Made by a program: the position numbers and the translations under genes
Shown: positions 50,762-59,893 of the stretch, in pieces
Numbering within the stretch: position 1 is the stretch's first letter
Layout of the letters: the number at the start of each line of letters is the position of its first letter
DNA from: Brenneria nigrifluens DSM 30175 = ATCC 13028
Lineage (GTDB): Bacteria; Pseudomonadota; Gammaproteobacteria; Enterobacterales; Enterobacteriaceae
Assembly (NCBI RefSeq): GCF_005484965.1
Contig: NZ_CP034036.1
Location: forward strand, 4,402,001 to 4,466,000
DNA length: 64,000 bases
Reading direction: 5' to 3'
Notes under the pieces: generated by a model
Seen by the model: only the letters and a program-made list of their open reading frames with translations
What the model was told of the DNA's origin: nothing
Database searches by the model: none

Positions 50762-51078
50762 TCTGGACGGAACCGGCGCTCGACCAATTGAACGAAATTG
50801 CGGAATACGTCGCCCTGGATAACCCGATGGCGGCCAGTTCGCTGGTGCGGAAAGTATTCGCCAAAGTAGAGCGCCTGGAGCGTTTCCCGCAATCGGACCG
50901 CGAACCGCCTGAACTGCCGAATTCCGTCTACCGCGAGGTGGTTTGCAGTCCCTGCCGGGTTTTCTACAGAAACGATGAAAACACCGTTATCATCCTGCAC
51001 CTCATACGCGAAGAGAGGCTGTTGCGCCTATATCTGCTGGGCAGCGGCGATGGCGGCCTAGGAGCAGTAAAGCAGTAA
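50749..51078 (+). CDS. type II toxin, RelE/ParE family
   Basis: A 109-residue RelE/ParE-superfamily protein. The pattern VWTEPALDQLNEIAEYVALDNPMAASSLVRKVFAKVERLERFP (two helices) followed by strands YREVVCSPCRVFYRN and TVIILHLIREERLL is typical. ParE-type members poison gyrase and RelE-type members cleave mRNA; the two cannot be told apart by eye here. It lacks the full RelE catalytic set I would expect, so ParE-like is slightly favoured. The pair is inserted between pmbA and darP, which are adjacent in E. coli. Confidence 0.87.
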   Translation: MAQIVWTEPALDQLNEIAEYVALDNPMAASSLVRKVFAKVERLERFPQSDREPPELPNSVYREVVCSPCRVFYRNDENTVIILHLIREERLLRLYLLGSGDGGLGAVKQ

Positions 51079-51210
51079 CAACTGGCAGGATGGCCAAACG
51101 GCATACGCGGACAATTTCGCCCAAAGCTCAAACCTGTTAGTATCGGCCTCTTTTTTATACGGGCCAACGCTATGCGTTGTAACTCCCGAAAATTTTTTAT
51201 GGAGCCAACC

Positions 51211-51759
51211 ATGAACGACAAACCCGAAGACTGGCTTGATGAGGTCCCGGACAATAACCATGACGACGACGATGAAATTATCTGGGTCAGCAAAAGCGAG
51301 ATTAAACGTGACGCCGAAGCGCTGAAAGATCTGGGCGCGGAACTGGTTGAACTGGGTAAAAACGCGTTGGAGAAGATCCCGCTGGATGACGATCTGCGCG
51401 CCGCCATCGAACTGGCGCAGCGCATCAAGAAGGAAGGTCGCCGCCGCCAGTTACAGCTAATCGGCAAAATGCTGCGGGCCCGCGATCCGGAACCGATTCA
51501 GTCCGCATTGGACAAGCTGAAGAACCGCCACAACCAGCAGGTGGTGCTGTTTCACAAGCTGGAGCTGCTGCGCGACCGTCTGGTGGCGGAAGGCGATGAC
51601 GCCATCCCCGATATTCTGGCGCTCTACCCTTCTGCCGATCGCCAGCAGCTGCGTTCGCTGGTGCGCAACGCGCAAAAAGAGAAAGCGGCCAATAAACCGC
51701 CAAAATCCACGCGGCAGATTTTTCAGTATTTGCGTGAGCTGGCGGAAACCGGCGAATAA
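51211..51759 (+). CDS. darP: dual-action ribosomal maturation protein DarP (YjgA)
   Basis: Late 50S assembly factor of the DUF615 family that binds near the peptidyl transferase centre. Start 51211 (MNDKPEDWLDEVPDN) with TGGAGCC upstream gives 182 residues (183 in E. coli); a frame start 13 codons earlier is unlikely. An acidic N-terminus leads to EIIWVSKSEIKRDAEALKDLGAELVELGKNAL and a helical, basic C-half ending RQIFQYLRELAETGE. The two three-helix bundles of the family can be recognised. It is convergent with tldD. Confidence 0.95.
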   Translation: MNDKPEDWLDEVPDNNHDDDDEIIWVSKSEIKRDAEALKDLGAELVELGKNALEKIPLDDDLRAAIELAQRIKKEGRRRQLQLIGKMLRARDPEPIQSALDKLKNRHNQQVVLFHKLELLRDRLVAEGDDAIPDILALYPSADRQQLRSLVRNAQKEKAANKPPKSTRQIFQYLRELAETGE

Positions 51760-51900
51760 GCCGCCGCCAGTTTGAGAACGGCGTCGCCGGTAAGACTGAG
51801 ATACACCGGCCTATGATACCGGGAGGCCATAGAGGGACACTTTCCTAGCGTCCCCGCATACATGCCATGCAAATATGCTTCCGGCAAATCTGTCGCCGCC
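51760..51900. other. gap between convergent darP and tldD
   Basis: The 141-bp gap holds a short hairpin GGGAC/GTCCC near 51836-51856 (loop of about eleven bases) that may serve as a weak two-way terminator. I see no gene in it. Confidence 0.35.
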
Positions 51901-53346
51901 TTACGCCGTGCCGCCCACGGTCAGGCTTTCCAGCTTCAGCGTCGGCTGGCCCACGCCGACGGGCAGGCTTTGCCCCTCTTTGCCGCACACGCCGACCCCT
52001 TTATCCAGCGCCAGATCGTTGCCCACCATTGAGATCTGCTGCATCGCCTCAATGCCGGAACCAATCAGCGTCGCCCCTTTCACCGGGCTGGTGATGCGCC
52101 CGTTCTCGATCAAATAGGCTTCCGAAGTGGAAAAGACGAATTTGCCGGAGGTAATATCCACCTGGCCGCCGCCAAAATTCGGCGCATACAGGCCGTACTC
52201 GACGCTGGCGATAATCTCTTCCGGCGTGGACTTCCCGGCCAGCATATAGGTATTGGTCATGCGCGGCATCGGCAAATGGGCATAGGATTCACGGCGGCCG
52301 TTGCCGGTCGGCGCCGCGCCCATCAGGCGAGCATTGAGTTTATCCTGCATATAGCCTTTCAGGATCCCGTTTTCGATCAATACGTTATATTGTCCCGGCA
52401 CCCCTTCGTCATCCATCGCCAGCGAGCCGCGACGGCCGGCCAGCGTACCGTCGTCAACCACGGTGCAAAGCTCGGAGGCCACCAGCTTGCCCATCTGGCC
52501 GCTGAATACCGAGGTGCCGCGGCGGTTGAAATCCCCTTCCAGACCGTGACCGACCGCTTCATGCAGCAGTACTCCCGGCCAGCCGGCGCCCAGCACCACC
52601 GGCATGGATCCTGCCGGGGCCGCCACCGCCGACAGATTGACCAACGCCATGCGCACCGCTTCCTTCGCCCAGGCTTCCACCCGGGCTTCGCCCTCGTCCG
52701 TTTCCCAGAAATAGTCATAGCCGCCGCGCGAGCCACCGCCGCTGGAGCCGCGCTCGCGCTTGCCGTCCGCTTCCACCAGTACGCTGACGGAGAGGCGAAC
52801 CAGCGGGCGAACATCCGCCGCCAGCGTACCGTCGGTGGCGGCCACCAGCACCAACTCATACACACCGGTCAGGCTGACGGTGACTTCCTGCACCCGAGCG
52901 TCGGCGGCCCGGGCCACGGCGTCGGCGCGCTGCAGCAGGGCGATCTTATCTTCGCGGCTTAGGCTGTCCAACGGGTTAAACTGCGGATAAAGCGCGCGGT
53001 GAGACACCTCGCCCAGCGTATGGGCCGTGCCCGCTCCCTGTTCGCGCACGATGCTGCGCGCAGCCTGAGCGCTTTGGTGCAGCGCGTTCAGCGTGATCTG
53101 ATCGGCATAGGCAAAACCGGTTTTTTCACCGTTGACGGCGCGGATCCCCACCCCCTGATCGATATTATAGGAGCCGTTCTTAATGATGCGGTCTTCCAGC
53201 ACCCAGGACTCATGATAGCTGGACTGGAAATAGAGGTCGCCGTAATCCAGACGACGTTCATTTAACAGCTCCAGCACAGAAGAAAGGTCCTGAAGATTCA
53301 ACTTGTTTGCGGTGAGTAATTGCTCACTGACAAAAGACAGACTCAT
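51901..53346 (-). CDS. tldD: metalloprotease TldD
   Basis: Catalytic subunit of the TldD/TldE (PmbA) protease. Length is 481 residues. The zinc site is HEAVGHGLEGD (~residues 262-272, His-Glu-x3-His), with a downstream Cys in KGVGVCGKEGQSLPVGVGQP near the C-terminus. The N-terminal half pairs with TldE. It is in the same orientation as yhdP and rng below. Its ATG is preceded by AAAGAGTGAAAAAAT. Together with pmbA both subunits are encoded within 4.4 kb. Confidence 0.97.
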   Translation of the reverse strand: MSLSFVSEQLLTANKLNLQDLSSVLELLNERRLDYGDLYFQSSYHESWVLEDRIIKNGSYNIDQGVGIRAVNGEKTGFAYADQITLNALHQSAQAARSIVREQGAGTAHTLGEVSHRALYPQFNPLDSLSREDKIALLQRADAVARAADARVQEVTVSLTGVYELVLVAATDGTLAADVRPLVRLSVSVLVEADGKRERGSSGGGSRGGYDYFWETDEGEARVEAWAKEAVRMALVNLSAVAAPAGSMPVVLGAGWPGVLLHEAVGHGLEGDFNRRGTSVFSGQMGKLVASELCTVVDDGTLAGRRGSLAMDDEGVPGQYNVLIENGILKGYMQDKLNARLMGAAPTGNGRRESYAHLPMPRMTNTYMLAGKSTPEEIIASVEYGLYAPNFGGGQVDITSGKFVFSTSEAYLIENGRITSPVKGATLIGSGIEAMQQISMVGNDLALDKGVGVCGKEGQSLPVGVGQPTLKLESLTVGGTA

Positions 53347-53405
53347 ATTTTTTCACTCTTTATTAGATGAAATCGGGTGAACGCGGCGCGCCGGCCAGGC
53401 TGCCG

Positions 53406-56400
53406 CTACTCGCCTTTCTTCCGGCTCGGTTCACGCTGCACTTCCTGAATCTTCGGCTGATCGAGACTACCGGAAATCTGGTAGCGGATCAGCGAAATCT
53501 TGTTCCATAACGGCGCCAGCACCTTGCTGGCGGCAAATACGGCGGCCCCCACCACCGGGTTCACGGCAAATGCCGTCGCCACGCCCACCGTGGCGGAGAT
53601 TTCCGGCGCCACGGTCACGTCCATATTGACCTGGCGTTTTACCAGGTCGACGTCGCCTTTCATGGCGATATCCGCTTCCAGTCCGTCGACCAGCATGTCA
53701 TCGGTATGCAGCACGCCGTCTTTAATCCATGCCGTGCTGCGAATGGAATCAAAGTAGAAACCGCTGCCGAAGGTGTCGCTAAAATCAAGCCGGAGTTTAC
53801 GCAGCAGGGCGTCGAAGCTTATCAGGCGCAGTAACTGTCCCGCCTGTCCCGTCCCCACATCGGCAATTTCACCTTTACCTATCCGCGTATGCAGTATGCC
53901 GCTCAGGCTGGCGATATCCGGCGCCCAGGGCGTGCCGCGCCAATAAAGATCGTAATCGACGGCGAAAGACCCGGCGCGCAGCGGCGTATCGATGCCGAAC
54001 CAATCGGCATTCTGCACCAGGCTTTCGCCCGATACCCGCCCCTTCAGCGCGGTGCGCGCCCCCTGCGGGTTGTCCTGCCAGCTGCCGTTCACCGTCAGAC
54101 GGGCTTTACCCGTATCGATAATGCCGTCGCTTAAGGTCAGTTTCTCTTTTTCCGGCTGCAGCCTTGCCTGAATATGACCGAAATTCTGCCCGACAAACCA
54201 GCATTGACGACAGTTTATCTGCAATGCGGGCCAATTCTCAAAATTCATGCTCACGTCGCTCAACGGCGATTTTTTCTCAGCCAGCGCCACCGGGTTGGTC
54301 GCCTCATTACCTTTCCACTGCGGGTTGTAGTAAAGGTAGCGGATATCGCTGCGCCACACGCCGCGCCGCGGTATATCCAGCGTCGCGTCGATTTCACGCC
54401 CCCGGGCCCGCACCTCGCTGCCGCCCAGGGTATTCTTGCTGATAATCGACAGATCGTGCCATTGCTGCCCCAGCAGTTGGAGCTGCGGCGTACGCAAAGT
54501 GACTTCTGCCGGAAGGCGGAAACGGCTGGCGGCGCTATCGACGTTCAGCGACGAGCTCGCAGAGGGCAACAGCCCAAGCCAGCGTTCGCCATCCAGCGCG
54601 GGAAGGTCGAAAATCAGCGCCGACGCCGACGGTAACGGCGGTAAACCGCTCCCTTTTCGCCAGTTGGCGCGCGCCAGCGTCACCGTATCGCCTTTCAGCA
54701 ACCACTGGCTGTTGAACCCGTTATCCTTGCCCAGGTTACCGTGCAGAGTGAAGCCGTGCAGATCGCCTTTGGCCTTCACCTGCAAAGGCAAACTCTCCCC
54801 GGCAGGCTTATCCAACGGGCTGGGTAAGTGACTGCTCACTTTGCTTAAGTCCGCCTGTAGATCAACCTCATACTTTGGAACGCCCTGATAAGGCAGACTC
54901 ACCGACACGCTGCTGCGCCAATCCGCGACGCCGGATATCTGTTGCCCTAACGGCGCCGGCATGCCGGGGAAACGGGACGGCTGCCACGCCCCCTGCAACC
55001 CTACATTCACCTGATAGGCCCGCTCCTGCTCTTCGGTGGTGAAATCCACCGTTATTGGCTGATCCAGCCAATTCGCCCGCAGGGTTTCACTGCGCAGATT
55101 GCCATTGTCGTAGCGGAACCTGCCGGTCAGATTTTTTAGCGTGCTGGATAACGGCTTAATGTAAAGGCTGTTGTTATTCAATACGATATCGCCGCCGGCC
55201 CGGACTTCTCCGCCGGCCAGCGGAATGTCCAGATTCAGCGTCCCCCGCACCGGCCCGCCAAGCTGTAACTCCTCCAGCGCGGCTCCCAGCGAAGATTTCA
55301 GCGGCGTTTGCCGGAAGTAGTTGCCCACTTCCGGGCCGGGACCGTTTAACTCGCCCGCGACCAACAGCCGTTCCTGCTGATAATCAGGGATCGCCGCGCT
55401 GATATTCCTGCCTTCCACTTTCCCCAGCCAGGCCTGCGGCGCCAGCATCCATAAGCCGTTATTGGCGAAATCGAGATTGATATCCAGCGGCGTTAACGCC
55501 GGCCAACCCGGCTGAAACTCAAAGGTGGAATTCTTCACCGGCGCCCAGACTTCAAACTGCCCTTCCCTGTGGGAGAAGGGAAAACGCTGCGGATTACCCG
55601 CCAGTATCAGCGTGCCGTTATCCACCCGTCCGCTCTTCAGCGCCCCGCTCAGATAATCCACCAGTTCTTTTCCCATCAGGGGTTCGGGATAATAACGCCA
55701 GGCGTCCGCGGCGTCCGTCAAACGCAGCCCCGCCAGCAGATCCAGCCTGGGTTCGCCCTTGGCGGGCTGCCGATAATGAAAATCGCCGTTGATCCACAGC
55801 GACCTGGCCTGAACGTCCAGCCCGTGACTCCATAGCTCCCATCCCTGACCGTCGTAACGCCAGTCAAGCACGCCGCCGGCCTGACTGATTTCCAGCGGCG
55901 CCCGGAAAGTCCCGTTGTTCGGCAGCGTGCTCTCGGCCAGATGCAAATCCACCTGCCCGCGCTCGACGCTGCCGCTCACGGAACCGGAAAAGTGATCCAT
56001 TCCCGGCAACCGTTGCCACGCCTGCCAGCTCACGTCATGCCAGCGGGCCTGAAAACGGCTCTTCTCCGGCTGTTGCAGAGGAATATCCACCGCCAGCGTG
56101 CTAAGCCGGCCCTGTGGTTGCAGCTGTTTCCAGCGTTCCTTTAATAGCGGCGTGGTGGTGGACAACAGCGGCAACAGCGCGCCCAAACGCGCCAGATCCA
56201 GATTGCTGGCGCGCAGGCGTAATTCCTCCTGACTATCCGGCCCCAGCAACTGGGTATTCTGCGGCAGCCAAAGCGCGGAAAATTGGCCTTTTGGCCAGGG
56301 GACGCCATCCGTGGCCAGATTTAGCTCCGGCACGGCAAGCCGCCAGCCATTTTCCTGACGGCCGATATGCAAAACCGTATCGTCGACGTCCAGGCGATGG

Positions 56401-57227
56401 GCGTCTTCGCCTTCTCCCCAGGTCGCCGTTCCCTGATTGAGAAACACATCTCCGCCATAAATATCGCCCTTGCGCACGTCAAGCCAGGCCGCCAGGCTGA
56501 AGTCCGCGCTTTCCAACCCGGTGTTGTTCTTCATCCAGCGGCTGAACCAGGGCTTCATATCGATATTGTCGGCCTGCAGGTAAAGCGTGCCGTTATTGAG
56601 CACCCCCTGATCATCGTCCAAATCCATCCGCATCTGCACTACGCCGTGCTGGCCGTTAAAGCTCGACAGGCTGATCAGCCCCTCAGCCCGATGGCGTTTG
56701 TCGGCGTTCAGCCAGGTAAGCTGCGGAATGCTGAATTCGGCGCGGGCGCCGGATGGCGTAAGAAAAGAGATATGGCTGTCGCGCAGATCGAAGTGATCGA
56801 ACTGGCGCAGAAAAAGATCGTTCAGCCTCCCCGAGGTCATCAGGTCATCGCCCTGACGCTGCCCGGAGAGCGTGGTATTGAGATCGAGCCGTAGCTGATA
56901 GAAGGTGAGATCGCGGAACTGCCAGCGCCAGTGCAGCAATGATTGCCACACGTCCAGCGCCAGCGTAATACGTTCGGCCCGCCACTCCGACTCCGGCAGG
57001 GAAGCGTGAAAATCTTTGATTTCCAGCGTGGGGCCGAAAGATTCCCAGCGTCCTTTCAGCGAGCCGATTTCCAGCGGAACCCCGGCAACGGACTGCGTCC
57101 ACGCCACCAGCCGTGGCCGGAAGTGATCGAGCTGTGGCAGCACCAATCTTAAACCGCTGACTAACAGCGCAACAATCACAATAAGAGTGGCGCCCGTCGC
57201 TAGTAATATTCCGGGCAATCGCCTCAC
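53406..57227 (-). CDS. yhdP: AsmA-like lipid transport protein YhdP
   Basis: Giant AsmA-family protein, one of the TamB/YdbH/YhdP set that carries phospholipid to the outer membrane and affects enterobacterial common antigen and permeability. I place the start at GTG 57227, with AAGGAG seven bases before it and RRLPGILLATGA following as in E. coli (MRRLPGILL). This gives 1273 residues; the ATG at 57290 adds 21 unmatched residues. There is one N-terminal membrane helix, a long beta-groove body and a C-terminal DUF3971/AsmA_2 part ending in basic SRKKGE. It sits between tldD and rng, as in E. coli. Confidence 0.95.
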   Translation of the reverse strand: MRRLPGILLATGATLIVIVALLVSGLRLVLPQLDHFRPRLVAWTQSVAGVPLEIGSLKGRWESFGPTLEIKDFHASLPESEWRAERITLALDVWQSLLHWRWQFRDLTFYQLRLDLNTTLSGQRQGDDLMTSGRLNDLFLRQFDHFDLRDSHISFLTPSGARAEFSIPQLTWLNADKRHRAEGLISLSSFNGQHGVVQMRMDLDDDQGVLNNGTLYLQADNIDMKPWFSRWMKNNTGLESADFSLAAWLDVRKGDIYGGDVFLNQGTATWGEGEDAHRLDVDDTVLHIGRQENGWRLAVPELNLATDGVPWPKGQFSALWLPQNTQLLGPDSQEELRLRASNLDLARLGALLPLLSTTTPLLKERWKQLQPQGRLSTLAVDIPLQQPEKSRFQARWHDVSWQAWQRLPGMDHFSGSVSGSVERGQVDLHLAESTLPNNGTFRAPLEISQAGGVLDWRYDGQGWELWSHGLDVQARSLWINGDFHYRQPAKGEPRLDLLAGLRLTDAADAWRYYPEPLMGKELVDYLSGALKSGRVDNGTLILAGNPQRFPFSHREGQFEVWAPVKNSTFEFQPGWPALTPLDINLDFANNGLWMLAPQAWLGKVEGRNISAAIPDYQQERLLVAGELNGPGPEVGNYFRQTPLKSSLGAALEELQLGGPVRGTLNLDIPLAGGEVRAGGDIVLNNNSLYIKPLSSTLKNLTGRFRYDNGNLRSETLRANWLDQPITVDFTTEEQERAYQVNVGLQGAWQPSRFPGMPAPLGQQISGVADWRSSVSVSLPYQGVPKYEVDLQADLSKVSSHLPSPLDKPAGESLPLQVKAKGDLHGFTLHGNLGKDNGFNSQWLLKGDTVTLARANWRKGSGLPPLPSASALIFDLPALDGERWLGLLPSASSSLNVDSAASRFRLPAEVTLRTPQLQLLGQQWHDLSIISKNTLGGSEVRARGREIDATLDIPRRGVWRSDIRYLYYNPQWKGNEATNPVALAEKKSPLSDVSMNFENWPALQINCRQCWFVGQNFGHIQARLQPEKEKLTLSDGIIDTGKARLTVNGSWQDNPQGARTALKGRVSGESLVQNADWFGIDTPLRAGSFAVDYDLYWRGTPWAPDIASLSGILHTRIGKGEIADVGTGQAGQLLRLISFDALLRKLRLDFSDTFGSGFYFDSIRSTAWIKDGVLHTDDMLVDGLEADIAMKGDVDLVKRQVNMDVTVAPEISATVGVATAFAVNPVVGAAVFAASKVLAPLWNKISLIRYQISGSLDQPKIQEVQREPSRKKGE

Positions 57228-57342
57228 GTATTTCTCCTTGTTTTCGCGAAAGCCGCTTTCATCTGGGGGTGTGCGGAGTATGCCGTTCAACCATAAGCGC
57301 GCCCGAAAAGCGCCCCATTGGTGAAGCGGGTTGCAGGCAAAC

Positions 57343-58812
57343 TTACATCATGACCACGTCGAACTGTTCCTGGCTGTACAGGGGTTCAATCTGCACTCTG
57401 ACCTGTTTGCCGACAAAAATTTCAACCTCGGCCAGCGCGTGCGATTCTTCGCTTTTCAGCGCTTCCCCCACCGCCGGAGAGGCGTAGACCAGGAAGCGAT
57501 CGGTATCATAAGCGTGATGGACGCGCACTATCTCCCGCATAATCTCGTAACAGACGCTTTCCACCGTTTTCACCATTCCCCGCCCACGACAAGTCGGGCA
57601 CTCATGACACAATACGTGTTCTATACTCTCACGGGTGCGCTTACGGGTCATCTCCACTAATCCTAGTTGAGAGAAACCATTAATACTGGTTTTTACCCGA
57701 TCTTTACTTAATGCCTGCTCCAGAGAGTGCAGTACGCGGCGCCGGTGATCTTCGTTGTTCATATCGATAAAATCGATGATGATAATGCCGCCGAGATTGC
57801 GCAACCGAAGCTGGCGGGCCACCGCCTGGGTCGCTTCGATATTGGTATTGAAGATGGTTTCGTCCAGATTGCGGTGGCCGACGAATGCCCCGGTATTGAT
57901 ATCGATGGTGGTCATGGCTTCGGTCTGATCGATAATCAGGTAACCGCCGGATTTCAATTCGACCTTTCTGTCCAGCGCCCGCTGAATTTCATTTTCCACA
58001 TCGAACAGATCAAAGATGGGCTGCGTGCCGACGTAATGTTCCAGCTTATTGGTCATTTCCGGAATATATTCCGCGGTAAATTCCAGCAGAGAATCATAGG
58101 TCAGCCTGGAGTCCACTCGGATACGGTCCAGCTCCGCGCCGGCGAAATCGCGCAGGATGCGCTGCGCCAAGGCAACTTCGCCATAGAGCCGATATTTGGT
58201 CTGGTTACGTTTTTTACGCTCCATGACCTTGGTCCACAGGCGCTTGAGAAACGCCGCGTCCTGGGAAAGCTCCTCCTCGCCGATCCCTTCCGCGGCGGTG
58301 CGGATAATAAACCCGCCGTGCTCGTCGCAATAGTCGGCGACGGTTTTCTTGAGACGCTCGCGCTCGGCCTCGCTTTCAATGCGCTGCGAAACGCCGACGT
58401 GCGACGCTCCCGGCATAAACACCAGATAGCGCGACGGCAAGGTGATATCCGTGGTCAGACGGGCGCCCTTGGTGCCCAGCGGATCCTTCACCACCTGCAC
58501 CATCAGATCCTGTCCCTGACGCACCAGTTCGGCAATATCGCGCACATGAAAGTTTTTCTGTTCGTCGCCGGCGACGCACTCGGTGTGCGGCATAATATCG
58601 GACGCGTGCAGGAACGCCGCCTTATCCAGACCGATATCCACAAACGCCGCCTGCATACCCGGCAATACCCGGCTCACCCGGCCTTTATAGATATTACCGA
58701 CGATGCCGCGCCTGGCTTCACGCTCAATGTGGATTTCCTGCAATATACCGCCATCAATATAGGCAACCCGCGTTTCCGACGGGGTGACGTTCACCAGTAA
58801 CTCAGCAGTCAT
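57343..58812 (-). CDS. rng: ribonuclease G
   Basis: Endoribonuclease that matures the 5' end of 16S rRNA and helps mRNA turnover. Start 58812 (MTAELLVNVTPSETRVAYIDGG) gives 489 residues as in E. coli; sixteen upstream in-frame codons are not conserved. The S1 domain covers about 38-128. The metal-binding aspartates lie in AMTTIDINTGAFVG (~304) and IIIIDFIDMNNEDH (~347). The zinc-link cysteines are in CPTCRGRG (~408-415). It overlaps yhdE by 11 bases. Confidence 0.98.
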   Translation of the reverse strand: MTAELLVNVTPSETRVAYIDGGILQEIHIEREARRGIVGNIYKGRVSRVLPGMQAAFVDIGLDKAAFLHASDIMPHTECVAGDEQKNFHVRDIAELVRQGQDLMVQVVKDPLGTKGARLTTDITLPSRYLVFMPGASHVGVSQRIESEAERERLKKTVADYCDEHGGFIIRTAAEGIGEEELSQDAAFLKRLWTKVMERKKRNQTKYRLYGEVALAQRILRDFAGAELDRIRVDSRLTYDSLLEFTAEYIPEMTNKLEHYVGTQPIFDLFDVENEIQRALDRKVELKSGGYLIIDQTEAMTTIDINTGAFVGHRNLDETIFNTNIEATQAVARQLRLRNLGGIIIIDFIDMNNEDHRRRVLHSLEQALSKDRVKTSINGFSQLGLVEMTRKRTRESIEHVLCHECPTCRGRGMVKTVESVCYEIMREIVRVHHAYDTDRFLVYASPAVGEALKSEESHALAEVEIFVGKQVRVQIEPLYSQEQFDVVMM

Positions 58813-59395
58813 GTTTTCCTCTCGCAATCCGCAGCGCAGCAAAATTACCGAACAACTCATATGTTTCCACCAGCGGCAATCCTACCACCGCGTGGTAACT
58901 TCCCTTTATCGATTTGACAAAACAACCGCCTTTGCCCTGAATGCCATAAGATCCGGCTTTATCCATCGGCTCGCCGCTGGCGATATAACTATCGATATCC
59001 TGACGGGAAAGCGGGCGAAATACGACCTCGGTCACCACCAGACCACTTAACATATCGCGCCTGTCGGCCAGCGCCACGGATGTCATCACCTGGTGACGCT
59101 GCCCGGAAAGCTGCGCCAGCATCCGGGCGGCGTGAGCCTCATCGCGTGGTTTTTCCAGCACCTGTCCGTTTAATACCACAATAGTATCCGCGCCCAGCAC
59201 CGGCAAATCCGCCGGGGCGGCCAGTACGCCCGCCGCCGCTTTCTCATGCGCCAGGCGGCGGACATAGGTTTCCGCCGCCTCATGGGGCAAACGCCGTTCT
59301 TCCACCGCCACGCTCAGCTGCGCAAAAGGGATGTCGAGCAGCGCGAGCAGTTCCCGGCGACGGGGGGAAGAGGAAGCCAGATACAGTTGATGCAT
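58802..59395 (-). CDS. yhdE: Maf family nucleotide pyrophosphatase YhdE
   Basis: Maf-like house-cleaning pyrophosphatase; the YhdE subgroup prefers dTTP and UTP. Length is 197 residues. The N-terminal phosphate loop SSSPRRRELL (7-16), the VLGADTIVVLNGQ block (~67-79, catalytic Asp) and the C-terminal SYHAVVGLPL are complete. It lies between mreD (nine bases upstream) and rng (overlap), extending the mreBCD unit, as in other enterobacteria. Confidence 0.96.
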   Translation of the reverse strand: MHQLYLASSSPRRRELLALLDIPFAQLSVAVEERRLPHEAAETYVRRLAHEKAAAGVLAAPADLPVLGADTIVVLNGQVLEKPRDEAHAARMLAQLSGQRHQVMTSVALADRRDMLSGLVVTEVVFRPLSRQDIDSYIASGEPMDKAGSYGIQGKGGCFVKSIKGSYHAVVGLPLVETYELFGNFAALRIARGKHDC

Positions 59396-59404
59396 GGGCC
59401 AGCC

Positions 59405-59893
59405 TTATTGCACGGTAAACTGACGGCGTATTTTACGCATCAGCAGAAACAGCCACGGCCAGAGCACACCATCGACCACGCTATTCCAGAAGGCTTCCGG
59501 ACGAAAGGCGATGTTAATTACCAGAAACTCCGCCCAGAACACAATCAAATCCATCAGCAACGAAAGCAGTATGACGATTAATGCCTGCTGCCATAGCGCC
59601 ATATTACGGAACAGCTGGAATTTAAACGACACCAGATAAGCGATAATACTTAAACCCAGCGCCCGCACGCCCAATGTGGATCCCAAAATCAGATCCATAA
59701 TCATGCCCAGCACAAACCCGGTTCCCACGTTAACCCGGTGCGGCAGCGCCATCACCCAGTAAATCAGGAACAGCGTCAGCCAGGAAGGGCGATAAGCGTA
59801 AATCTGTTCCGGCCACGGCATAATCTGCAATGCCATCGCGATCAGAAAAGAGAGCCAGATAATCCAGTTGCCATGACGACGGTAGCGATCCAT
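59405..59893 (-). CDS. mreD: rod shape-determining protein MreD
   Basis: Inner-membrane protein of the elongasome, 162 residues with about five helices. Family features are WPEQIYAYRPSWLTLFLIYWVMALPHRVNVGTGF (~26-59) and LILGSTLGVRALGLSIIAYL. Its ATG overlaps the mreC stop by one base (TGATG), so translation is coupled. Confidence 0.97.
   Translation of the reverse strand: MDRYRRHGNWIIWLSFLIAMALQIMPWPEQIYAYRPSWLTLFLIYWVMALPHRVNVGTGFVLGMIMDLILGSTLGVRALGLSIIAYLVSFKFQLFRNMALWQQALIVILLSLLMDLIVFWAEFLVINIAFRPEAFWNSVVDGVLWPWLFLLMRKIRRQFTVQ

Noticed and set aside
53889..56894. Several plus-strand ORFs of 65-175 codons inside yhdP
   Set aside because: All are antisense to an intact yhdP, lack ribosome sites and have low-complexity His/Arg/Gln composition typical of shadow frames.
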